NCBI RefSeq assembly: GCF_000763315.1
Contig: NZ_JPST01000061.1
Location: 1 to 64,000, forward strand
Length of the DNA: 64,000 bases
Direction of reading: 5' to 3'
DNA from: Thermoactinomyces daqus
GTDB taxonomy: Bacteria > Bacillota > Bacilli > Thermoactinomycetales > Thermoactinomycetaceae
Made by a program: the position numbers and the translations under genes. Shown piece after piece: positions 45,969-54,961 of the stretch. Positions within the stretch are counted from its first letter, which is position 1. Each line of letters opens with the position of its first letter. The notes below the pieces were generated by a model. That model made no database searches, was not told the DNA's origin, and saw nothing but the letters and a program-made list of their open reading frames with translations.

Positions 45969-46536
45969 CTTTGTTCCCACTCTCTGCAAACTTCATCGCA
46001 CCTTCTAAATAGCGCTCATATTCAGCCGGTTCAATCCGCATGTGTCCATACCAGATTTCATCAAACCGCTGGCTCAGCCGGCAAAAAAGAGACGCTTTTT
46101 CCGGCCACGTTTGACTGATCTGATCCCGTTGTTCCCCATTGGTCTGACCGGGGAGTTCTTCCAATTTCCGCCGTTTATATGTATAAAACAACACATAATG
46201 ATATAACGCGCGAACAGCGAAACGGTAATCGCCCAGACCGGAATAACGCTCTGCTTTTTCAAGCCAAGGGATCTCCTGTTCCGGAGTTTCTTCATGGACC
46301 GGTCCTTTTTTCACCCGCTTCATCCAATAGCGGAGCAAAATCCATCCAATACCGAGAACCAGACAACAGAGGAAGAGAATGAAAATTCCCAGCATCGTGT
46401 CTTCCAGCAAAGACGAATTCATCCAGCCGGGAAGGTGAAATTGCGGCAAAGTCGTGGTTTGCCTGCCGTATTCGGGCTTTGCCAAAATCTCTTCCAATTG
46501 CCGGTGGGCCTTCTCAAAATCTGCAGCGATAAACAC
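45955..46536 (-). CDS. DUF4129 domain protein
   Basis: A 193-residue protein starting at GTG 46536 (GGGGGTGA before it). One transmembrane helix (about 48-70, MLGIFILFLCCLVLGIGWILL) separates a short outer part from a cytoplasmic domain with AERYSGLGDYRFAVRALYHY and RFDEIWYGHMRIEPAEYERY, the DUF4129 pattern. In other genomes DUF4129 is at the C-terminus of transglutaminase proteins that accompany MoxR/DUF58; here it is a separate small protein without a transglutaminase domain. Confidence 0.82.
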   Translation of the reverse strand: MFIAADFEKAHRQLEEILAKPEYGRQTTTLPQFHLPGWMNSSLLEDTMLGIFILFLCCLVLGIGWILLRYWMKRVKKGPVHEETPEQEIPWLEKAERYSGLGDYRFAVRALYHYVLFYTYKRRKLEELPGQTNGEQRDQISQTWPEKASLFCRLSQRFDEIWYGHMRIEPAEYERYLEGAMKFAESGNKDAEE

Positions 46537-46545
46537 TCACCCCCA

Positions 46546-47397
46546 TCAAAGGTGATGCAAAATGTCATGCCCTTCTTTCTTGATTCGTTCATTCACAAAA
46601 ACCAATGCCAGATAAATCGGGATCACCGGATAAAGGAAGGGCGCGATGAGCAATTGATATCCGTACACAACGGTCAAAAGCAGCCAGTCTGGCGATGACA
46701 CAACGGCCACTCCGTACAGTTCCGCGGGCACGAGATAAGGAATGGAGAGGATGAAGGAAAGAATAAATATATGCAAGGCGATCATCCCCGCTGAGCCTTT
46801 TGTCAAAGACCAACTCCGCTTCAGGGACCCCAGGACCGTCCCTCCCTCTTCATGGATCACCGGGATGACAAAAGAAAATTTGGCAAAGAAATAAAGCCCC
46901 GGCACGCAAATGGCCAGGAAAGAAACAAAAGAAGCGGCTAAGACCGAAAAATCCGCATCCGCGCCGGATTGTGTCAAAACAGCAATCGGAACACCGATGA
47001 TCCCGATGATCACCAAAAAAAGGGCAAAATAGAACAAACATAAAATCAGCTGGGCAAGCCACACTTTTCGACCGTTTCGCCAGGCGGCGCGAAACAAAAA
47101 TCGGAGGCCAGCTTCCCCGCTTTGAACTGACTGATATATTGCATTTTGCAAAAATGGGTAAAGAAAAAGGAGAAAAACCAATATTTCGGCAACTTCAACG
47201 CCGATCATTTCCATTGCCGATACTGCGCTTGGAGAAACCATCTGTTTCACATCCATCCAGTTAAACCACAGGGCAAACGGCAGATTCCCCAAAAATGACA
47301 ACAACCAGTACGGTTTCAGATGACGGCGCAGTATGCGGAATGCGCCATCCAACAGCTCCCGCTTCCCATATGGAGCATGGTATGAACGTTCCTTCAC
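46546..47397 (-). CDS. polytopic membrane protein, first gene of the MoxR operon
   Basis: A 283-residue membrane protein of about six helices. The start is taken as GTG 47397 (VKERSYHAPYGKRELL) since GGGAGGTGAGG lies just before it. It opens with a soluble stretch typical of regulatory-type integral proteins (LLDGAFRILRRHLKPYWLLSFLGNLP), and the central IHEEGGTVLGSLKRSWSLTKG segment resembles the amphipathic helix of the DUF975/DUF7544-like and glycerophosphodiesterase membrane-domain superfamily. Function unknown; its conserved place in front of DUF4129/DUF4350/MoxR/DUF58 suggests that it belongs to the same membrane complex. Confidence 0.78.
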   Translation of the reverse strand: MKERSYHAPYGKRELLDGAFRILRRHLKPYWLLSFLGNLPFALWFNWMDVKQMVSPSAVSAMEMIGVEVAEILVFLLFLYPFLQNAIYQSVQSGEAGLRFLFRAAWRNGRKVWLAQLILCLFYFALFLVIIGIIGVPIAVLTQSGADADFSVLAASFVSFLAICVPGLYFFAKFSFVIPVIHEEGGTVLGSLKRSWSLTKGSAGMIALHIFILSFILSIPYLVPAELYGVAVVSSPDWLLLTVVYGYQLLIAPFLYPVIPIYLALVFVNERIKKEGHDILHHL

Positions 47398-47478
47398 TGC
47401 CTCACCTCCCAACGAAAACATTATAACTGAATTCATTGCCTAAAGGTTGTGTCATACTGGAAAATTCTTTAACAGGAT

Positions 47479-47507
47479 TGACAAAATACGCATGCTTATT
47501 TACAATT
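47479..47507 (+). promoter_or_regulatory. sigma-A promoter of the T-box transcript
   Basis: TTGACA (47479-47484), a 17-base spacer, and TACAAT (47502-47507): a near-consensus housekeeping promoter about 55 bases before the T-box leader stem. Confidence 0.8.
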
Positions 47508-47563
47508 ACTTTATCGCTTAAAAGCGTATAAGCTTAAAAGCAATAAAGAAAACCGTATATTTT

Positions 47564-47766
47564 CTCATCTGCAAGAAAAAAGTAGCCGTCAGTACGTACA
47601 GCAAACAGAGACCGGGTGGGTTGGTGCAAACCCGGGTGCCCTGCCGGTGAATTACAACTTGCCGTCAAAGATGAGGCAACCATAAAAGTGGGCAAATCAG
47701 GCGATTTGTCAAATAGGGTGGTACCGCGGAGCTTTCGTCCCTATGGTGACGGAGCTTTTTTTATTT
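47564..47766 (+). ncRNA. T-box riboswitch, probably tyrosine-specific
   Basis: Stem I base: CTCATC (47564-47569) with GATGAG (47670-47675) and GCAAG (47571-47575) with CTTGC (47658-47662). The AGTA motif of the specifier loop is at 47581-47584, the apical GGTTGG-GCAAACCC region at about 47619-47633. On the 3' side of the loop GAATTACAA contains TAC at 47653-47655, followed by the required purine; ATT/A is a weaker alternative. The T-box proper AGGGTGGTACCGCG is at 47715-47728, and a terminator (AGCTTTCGTC with GACGGAGCT, then T7) ends at 47763. Uncharged tRNA should stabilise the antiterminator and allow transcription of the phenylalanine hydroxylase gene. Confidence 0.92.
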
Positions 47767-47784
47767 TGTAAAGGAGTGAATGCC

Positions 47785-49488
47785 ATGAGTTTTGTCTCAC
47801 TGCAAACGAAGAAAATCCCGCCTCACCTGAAACGTTATATCGCCCGGCAAAAATATGAACGCTATACTCCGATCGATCAGGCCGTTTGGCGATATGTAAT
47901 GAGGCAAAACGTTCATTTCTTCAAGGAGCGGGCTCATGCCGCATACCAGGACGGATTGGCGAAAACAGGCATTTTAATCGAACGGATTCCGCGCATTGAA
48001 GAAATGGATCAATGCCTGTCCCCGTTTGGCTGGGGCGCTGTCCCGATTGACGGCTTGATTCCCGGGGTGGCCTTTTTTGAATTTCAGGCGAACGGCTTAT
48101 TGCCCATCGCCACCGACATTCGCACATTGGGGCATATCGCCTATACGCCTGCTCCGGACATTATTCATGAGGCAGCCGGACATGCACCCATTCTCAGCGA
48201 TGAGACCTATGCCCGTTATGTGAAAACATTTGGGAAAATCGGTGCCAAAGCGTTGGCCAGCAGGGAAGAAAACGAGGTTTTTCAGGCAACGAGACGGTTA
48301 ACCCAGGTAATGGAAAATCCTGAATCCACTCCCGATGATATCAGGAAAGCCGAACAGGAACTGCAGGAAAAACGGGCCGCCGCCACAACCGTATCAGAAG
48401 CAACGCTCATTTCCCGCTTGTACTGGTGGACAGTGGAATACGGTTTGATCGGTGATTGCGACAATCCCAAAATTTACGGCGCAGGCCTTCTCTCGTCGAT
48501 CGGCGAAGGGCAGCATTGCCTTTCCGATCAGGTCAGAAAACTTCCGTTTGATTTGGAAACATGCATCGCGACGGACTATGATGTCACCAGACCGCAGCCG
48601 CAGCTGTTCGTCTGCCGGGATTTTGAGCAACTGATTGATGCGGTGGAAACATTCTCGGCGCGCATGGCTTTTCGCACAGGCGGAACGGAAGGACTGCAAA
48701 AAGCGATCGCTTCCGGCGATGTGGCAACGGTGGAGTACAACACCGGTTTACAAGTGAGCGGCGTGTTTACACACATGATCCGGGACGACAGAGGAGAAGC
48801 GGTTTACATGAAAACGACAGGACCGACCGCTCTCGCCTTTCATGGGAACGAATTACCCCGTCAGGGTACGAAACGCCATGCTTCCGGATTCGGTGCGCCG
48901 ATCGGAAGAGTAGTGAAGCAAAATGGAAGCGGGGAGCCGGGAAGTACCATCGACTGGCACTGGGAAAGCGGTCTCCGGGTAACCGGCAGAGTATCAGACA
49001 GGATCGAAGAACATTCCCATCCGCTTTTGCTCACCCTGACCGACTGCACAGTCACTTACAGAGGCGAGACGCTTTTTCATCCCGATTGGGGCGAATACGA
49101 TCTCGTAATTGGCCGGGAGATTGTGTCCGTGTTTGCCGGAGCTGCTGATCCTGGAAAATACTATGCCGATGAAGCAGAGCCGAAGCTGGATGAGGAACCG
49201 GTTCCTTCCTATTCTACCCTGGATCACTTATACCAGGCGGTGCGTGAAATCCGCGAAGGCAAAACATCGGTTGAGGCGTTGCCCTCAATTGCCCGAACCC
49301 TGGATGATATCTGCCCCGGCGATTGGCTCCTCCGCCTCGAAATCCTTGAAATTTGCAGGGATAAAGGAATTTACCGCCTTCTCGCCGACCGGATCCAACA
49401 TGAACTGGAACAGTTGGGGCAGGATGACCCATCTCTCCATTCCCTGATCACCAACGGAATGCGTTTGTTAAACCGGGGAAACAGTTAA
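47785..49488 (+). CDS. phhA: phenylalanine 4-monooxygenase (long bacterial form)
   Basis: A 567-residue aromatic amino acid hydroxylase that converts phenylalanine to tyrosine with a pterin and O2. The start ATG 47785 is preceded by AAAGGAG. The iron ligands are His128 and His133 in IIHEAAGHAP and Glu218 in YWWTVEYGLIGD. The catalytic core covers about residues 1-300; a C-terminal extension of about 250 residues, as in the Bacillus cereus group enzyme, is of unknown role. The T-box upstream with a likely TAC (Tyr) specifier implies induction under tyrosine limitation, so here the enzyme serves tyrosine supply rather than phenylalanine breakdown. No pterin-recycling gene is adjacent. Confidence 0.92.
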   Translation: MSFVSLQTKKIPPHLKRYIARQKYERYTPIDQAVWRYVMRQNVHFFKERAHAAYQDGLAKTGILIERIPRIEEMDQCLSPFGWGAVPIDGLIPGVAFFEFQANGLLPIATDIRTLGHIAYTPAPDIIHEAAGHAPILSDETYARYVKTFGKIGAKALASREENEVFQATRRLTQVMENPESTPDDIRKAEQELQEKRAAATTVSEATLISRLYWWTVEYGLIGDCDNPKIYGAGLLSSIGEGQHCLSDQVRKLPFDLETCIATDYDVTRPQPQLFVCRDFEQLIDAVETFSARMAFRTGGTEGLQKAIASGDVATVEYNTGLQVSGVFTHMIRDDRGEAVYMKTTGPTALAFHGNELPRQGTKRHASGFGAPIGRVVKQNGSGEPGSTIDWHWESGLRVTGRVSDRIEEHSHPLLLTLTDCTVTYRGETLFHPDWGEYDLVIGREIVSVFAGAADPGKYYADEAEPKLDEEPVPSYSTLDHLYQAVREIREGKTSVEALPSIARTLDDICPGDWLLRLEILEICRDKGIYRLLADRIQHELEQLGQDDPSLHSLITNGMRLLNRGNS

Positions 49489-49508
49489 GAAAATCGTGCG
49501 GAGAAAAG

Positions 49509-49555
49509 AAAAGACCAGATCGCGGCAAAATGATTGCCTTCCGATCTGGTCTTTT
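49509..49555. terminator. bidirectional terminator
   Basis: AAAAGACCAGATCG (49509-49522) and CGATCTGGTCTTTT (49542-49555) are perfectly complementary, between two convergent genes. Confidence 0.88.
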
Positions 49556-49559
49556 CAAT

Positions 49560-51339
<1,780 letters not shown>

Positions 51340-51398
51340 TCAAGTTCTTGCACAAAAACAGAGATTTGGGTAAAGTGTCTTAGAAGGAGTGATTCGAA

Positions 51399-51575
51399 AT
51401 GATCGATCAACAACTGATCCAGCGCATTAATGAGCTGGCCCGCAAGAAAAAAGCAGAAGGACTGACAAACCAGGAAAAGCAGGAACAAGCCAGATTATAT
51501 CAAGTCTACCTGAAAGCGATCCGCGGACAGGTCAAACAGCAGTTATCGCAAATCCGTTTCGTGGATAAGCAATGA
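51399..51575 (+). CDS. ynzC: DUF896 protein YnzC
   Basis: A 58-residue protein (MIDQQLIQRINELARKKKAE, then GLTNQEKQEQARLYQVYLKA, ending VDKQ), the size and sequence of YnzC/UPF0291, an all-helical two-helix hairpin protein of unknown function regulated within the SOS region in B. subtilis. AGAAGGAG lies before ATG 51399. It is divergent from the yneB-like gene, with an 80-base gap. Confidence 0.92.
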   Translation: MIDQQLIQRINELARKKKAEGLTNQEKQEQARLYQVYLKAIRGQVKQQLSQIRFVDKQ

Positions 51576-51663
51576 AGCACATCATATCCATTATATAGCA
51601 CGCATGATCATCATACAAATCCACCTCGTTTTTGACGGTGGATTGGCAAAAGGAGTGGAAATA

Positions 51664-52569
51664 TTGAAACATTGGCTCGGGCCCCTGTGTTTATCGGCTG
51701 CCGCTGCCATTTGGGGAGGGATGTATGTGGTCAGCAAGGTGGTTTTGGCCTGCATTCCCTCGTGGATTTTACTGGAATGGCGATTTGTGATCGCCCTGTT
51801 CATCCTCGGGCTATGGGCTCTCCGCAAACGGGAATGGCGGGTAAAACCCGGGGATCTTTGGCTGTTTGCGCTGATCGGGCTCGTCGGCTATACAGGTTCA
51901 ATCGGACTGCAGTTCATCGGCACTCACCTGTCAGGTGCGGCGATGGGATCATTGATCACCTCCGCTTCCCCTGCCCTCATCTCCCTGTTCGCATGGTGGA
52001 TCTTGAAAGAAAAATTGAACTTATCCAAAACAAGTGCCCTTCTCCTCGCGACGATCGGGGTGCTGATCGTCAGCGACCTGACCGGGCTCACCGCTTCATC
52101 CCCTTCCTTTGCAGGAAATCTCGCTCTGATCGGCGCAGCGCTGACCTGGGCGCTTTACACCGTTTTATCCCGACTCAAAACCGTCACCTACACCTCTTTG
52201 ACCGTTACCTTCTGGGCAAACACATTCGGGGTGATATTTACCGCACCGTTCTTCGTCTGGGAATACCGGAACCATCCGTTTACCGTTCCCCACAGTCTCT
52301 GGATCTGGATCGGCATTCTCTACATTGGCATCATCTCGACTGCTCTCGCCTTTTATCTCTGGAACAAAGGATTTGAATATGTGGATGCTGCCACCGGCTC
52401 GCTCTTTTTCTTCATCCAACCGATTGTCGGCAGTTTGCTGGGGGCATTCACCCTAGGGGAAAAACTCTCATGGAACTTCTATCTGGGGGCACTGCTCATC
52501 GCTGGCGGCATTTATCTGTCTGCACTGAAAAAATCGGATAAGCGTCACAGCCTGTCAAAAATGATGTAA
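51664..52569 (+). CDS. EamA family drug/metabolite transporter
   Basis: A 301-residue transporter with ten hydrophobic helices in two EamA halves (LCLSAAAAIWGGMYVVSKVV ... LITSASPALISLFAWWILKE and LIGAALTWALYTVLSRLKTV ... FFIQPIVGSLLGAFTLGEKL). The start is TTG 51664, eight bases after AAAGGAG; earlier in-frame codons lack a site. Members export amino acids or metabolites; the substrate is not known. An AT-rich 100-base gap separates it from the following GNAT gene. Confidence 0.88.
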   Translation: MKHWLGPLCLSAAAAIWGGMYVVSKVVLACIPSWILLEWRFVIALFILGLWALRKREWRVKPGDLWLFALIGLVGYTGSIGLQFIGTHLSGAAMGSLITSASPALISLFAWWILKEKLNLSKTSALLLATIGVLIVSDLTGLTASSPSFAGNLALIGAALTWALYTVLSRLKTVTYTSLTVTFWANTFGVIFTAPFFVWEYRNHPFTVPHSLWIWIGILYIGIISTALAFYLWNKGFEYVDAATGSLFFFIQPIVGSLLGAFTLGEKLSWNFYLGALLIAGGIYLSALKKSDKRHSLSKMM

Positions 52570-52675
52570 AAAATCGTAGCAACTTCTCTTTTATTTTTGT
52601 TTTTTCAAAGGTTTCAATACAGTAAGATATAAAAAACATATTTCTACTAAAAACAATCCAGCGAAGGTGATACAG

Positions 52676-53164
52676 ATGGATCTCACCCGGCCCTATCGCG
52701 TGGAAAAGGGGCAATACTATATCAGCACTGACCGGAAACGGTTGGATCTTTCTGTTATACAGCAATTTCTCAATCATCAATCCTACTGGGCGCAAAACCG
52801 CACACTGGAACAGATCAAACGTACCATAAACCACTCTCTCTGTTTTGGGCTCTATACAACAGACGGCAATCAGGCAGGATTCGGTGTGGTCACCGACTAT
52901 ACAACTTTTGGCTACCTGGCGGATGTTTTTATTCTCCCGGAACACCGCAAACAGGGTCTGTCAAAATGGCTGCTTGAAACCATCCTCAATTGCCCCTGTT
53001 TGGCAGATATTCATCAATTTACGTTATATACAAGAGATGCGCACGGCCTGTACGCCCAATTCGGCTTTAAACGCCTGGAAGACCCGGAACGTTTCGACAA
53101 ATTCATGGAATTGTTTCTTGCTCACAAGAAATTTCCGCAAACCAAAAAATCGAGGACCCTATGA
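52676..53164 (+). CDS. GNAT acetyltransferase
   Basis: A 162-residue N-acetyltransferase. ATG 52676 follows GAAGGTGAT. The acetyl-CoA motif is LADVFILPEHRKQGLSKWLL (R-x2-G-x-S form), with the preceding strand GFGVVTDYTTFGYL and the terminal HGLYAQFGFKRLEDPERF typical of the YjdJ/PhnO-like GNATs. The 3' end of the gene doubles as half of a terminator stem (53149-53174) that serves the convergent gene. Substrate unknown. Confidence 0.88.
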   Translation: MDLTRPYRVEKGQYYISTDRKRLDLSVIQQFLNHQSYWAQNRTLEQIKRTINHSLCFGLYTTDGNQAGFGVVTDYTTFGYLADVFILPEHRKQGLSKWLLETILNCPCLADIHQFTLYTRDAHGLYAQFGFKRLEDPERFDKFMELFLAHKKFPQTKKSRTL

Positions 53165-53174
53165 CGTCCTCGAT
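53149..53174 (-). terminator. terminator of the glycosidase-like gene, overlapping the GNAT stop
   Basis: ATCGAGGAC (53149-53157) and GTCCTCGAT (53166-53174) are perfectly complementary; on the minus strand the stem is followed by TTTTTTGG. The GNAT stop codon is inside the loop/stem. Confidence 0.75.
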
Positions 53175-53192
53175 TGCATTCCTGCCTTTCTC

Positions 53193-54173
53193 TTATTCCC
53201 CCAGCTCCTGCACCAGACGTTGGAATGTATGAAATGCCGGTTTCGGCGTGTAATCATCCCGCATAATGCCAAATTGATGAAAGAGATCATCCTTGGAACT
53301 GTCCGCATCCCGCAGGCCGAAGAGCTTATAATGAGTAATATTGAGTTCATGGCGCAATTGATAAACGGTGCGGATGATCAGCTCAAGCACTTCAGCCTGC
53401 CTTTCGTAAGTTCGGTCATGGCCGGTAAAGGGATTTTTGCCGGTGGGCCATCCGTTTTCAGCGATGTGGATCGGGATGGTGTCGGGAATTCCGGCTGTTC
53501 TGAGATTCACTTCGCGCAAACGACGCAGCAAGCGCTCTACTGAACCGGGAATCTCATCTGCGGAGAGTGGCTCTTCAAATACATCGACATAAAAATTATG
53601 GGCGACATAATCCAATGAATCTGTAAATGTCTCCCCTCCGATCCTGGCCAACTTCTCCCAGAAATCAGCAGCCGTTTTTGGGCCGTTGTCCGGTACGGAG
53701 CCAAAACCAATCTTCACTCCCACATTGGCTTTTTGTGTTTCTTCCTTTGCCGCAATAACCCCCTGCACCAACATTTGCACAATATTCGGATTTGCTCCGT
53801 CCATGAAGGTCAAATTGGGTTCATTGGTAATTTGCAGCGAAGCGATCTCGGAACCGTACTGTCTGATGATTTTCCGGATCAGCCCGAGCCAGCGCTCCAT
53901 CTCTATGTCCGGAGCCAAAGAACCTACCGTCAAGTCTCCGATCAATCCCGACCGTACATATTTATCCACAATGGATAAAAGTTTCTCATCCGTGTCAGCC
54001 GGTCCTGTATAAACGAGATACATTCTGGGCAACAGTGATTTTGCCTTTCCCCGAAGACGTTTTAACGCAAGTTGAATCTGCTCATAGTCGTCCTCAGGCC
54101 CGACAGCCAAGCCGGCGGGCGTGCCGGCCACACCAAGCGGATAAATTCCGAACTTCAACCCTGGTAAATGCAT
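53193..54173 (-). CDS. glycoside-hydrolase-like TIM-barrel protein, cytoplasmic
   Basis: A 326-residue protein starting at ATG 54173 (AAGGAGAG upstream). It looks like a clan GH-A barrel: a putative acid/base in LQITNEPNLTFM (asparagine-glutamate NEP motif, about residue 130) and a putative nucleophile in IPIHIAENGWPTGKNP (about residue 238). LKFGIYPLGVAGTPAGLAVG at the N-terminus carries no signal peptide. The pattern is not one I can give a GH family number; GH5-, GH17- and GH39-like are all possible. Neighbours (GNAT and MarR) do not help with the substrate. Confidence 0.7.
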   Translation of the reverse strand: MHLPGLKFGIYPLGVAGTPAGLAVGPEDDYEQIQLALKRLRGKAKSLLPRMYLVYTGPADTDEKLLSIVDKYVRSGLIGDLTVGSLAPDIEMERWLGLIRKIIRQYGSEIASLQITNEPNLTFMDGANPNIVQMLVQGVIAAKEETQKANVGVKIGFGSVPDNGPKTAADFWEKLARIGGETFTDSLDYVAHNFYVDVFEEPLSADEIPGSVERLLRRLREVNLRTAGIPDTIPIHIAENGWPTGKNPFTGHDRTYERQAEVLELIIRTVYQLRHELNITHYKLFGLRDADSSKDDLFHQFGIMRDDYTPKPAFHTFQRLVQELGE

Positions 54174-54371
54174 TGAAAATCTCTCCTTCTCACTTGAAAT
54201 TTGCCCCACATGGAACAACCTGCTCTATTGTGGTAAACTAAGAAATCATTCCTTATTTCTCATCTGCACAAACAGTAAACATAAATTAACCTTTAACCCT
54301 TGATCAGTGCGATAAATCCCATAAAAAATAAATAATTATTTACCATCTGATCAACTCAATCATAAATTATC

Positions 54372-54388
54372 GTTGACTGATTGTCAAC
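54372..54388. promoter_or_regulatory. candidate MarR operator
   Basis: GTTGAC-TGATT-GTCAAC is a perfect 6+6 inverted repeat 27 bases before the MarR start codon. Confidence 0.6.
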
Positions 54389-54414
54389 AGAGTCAGAGGA
54401 AAGGAAGTTGAGCG

Positions 54415-54873
54415 GTGCCTGCCAAAACCGAACAACTCGCAGCTAATATTATTCAGCTTCTTCCTTTGCTTCAGGACAAGCTGTTCAAACCTGCATTGCA
54501 GAATGCATCAAATCTTAAAAAACAGTCCGATTTAACCCATCTGCAATTTCACATTTTGGAGGAACTGTTCCCGATTGAAGACGGAATTTCGATGACCCGA
54601 TTGGCCAAAAACATCAATATTTCCAAACAGCAATTAACCCCGTTGGTCAATAAGCTCGAGGAAAAGGAATATCTCATCAAAAGGCAGGATGTCAGCGACA
54701 GGCGATATGTCAAGCTCATGTTGACTGAAAAAGGAAAAAACCTGGTGAAAACGCGGTGGGAAGATATACATTCTTTGCTGATCAACCGGATCAATCAACT
54801 TGGTGAAGATGAAAGGATTGATCTGGACTACGCAATCCACAAGCTTCTTCGCATCCTTCAAAAAATGGAGTAA
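54415..54873 (+). CDS. MarR family transcriptional regulator
   Basis: A 152-residue regulator starting at GTG 54415, seven bases after AAAGGAAG. The winged helix is at about 38-105: LTHLQFHILEELFPIEDGIS, RLAKNINISKQQLTPLVNKLE, wing QDVSDRRYVKLMLTEKG with the D-x-R motif. A perfect 6+6 palindrome lies in its promoter. It stands alone in its direction; the target may be itself or the glycosidase-like gene across the intergenic region. Confidence 0.9.
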   Translation: MPAKTEQLAANIIQLLPLLQDKLFKPALQNASNLKKQSDLTHLQFHILEELFPIEDGISMTRLAKNINISKQQLTPLVNKLEEKEYLIKRQDVSDRRYVKLMLTEKGKNLVKTRWEDIHSLLINRINQLGEDERIDLDYAIHKLLRILQKME

Positions 54874-54892
54874 TCCGGCATGATCAAGAAAA

Positions 54893-54919
54893 TTACCCCA
54901 CCTGATGCTGGCGGGGTAA
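54893..54919. terminator. bidirectional terminator
   Basis: TTACCCC (54893-54899) and GGGGTAA (54913-54919), with T residues on the minus side (TTTTC), between the MarR gene and the converging rifampicin phosphotransferase gene. Confidence 0.65.
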
Positions 54920-54961
54920 ACAATCATTTATCAAACGGAAAGCAATCAGCGGGGATTCCTG

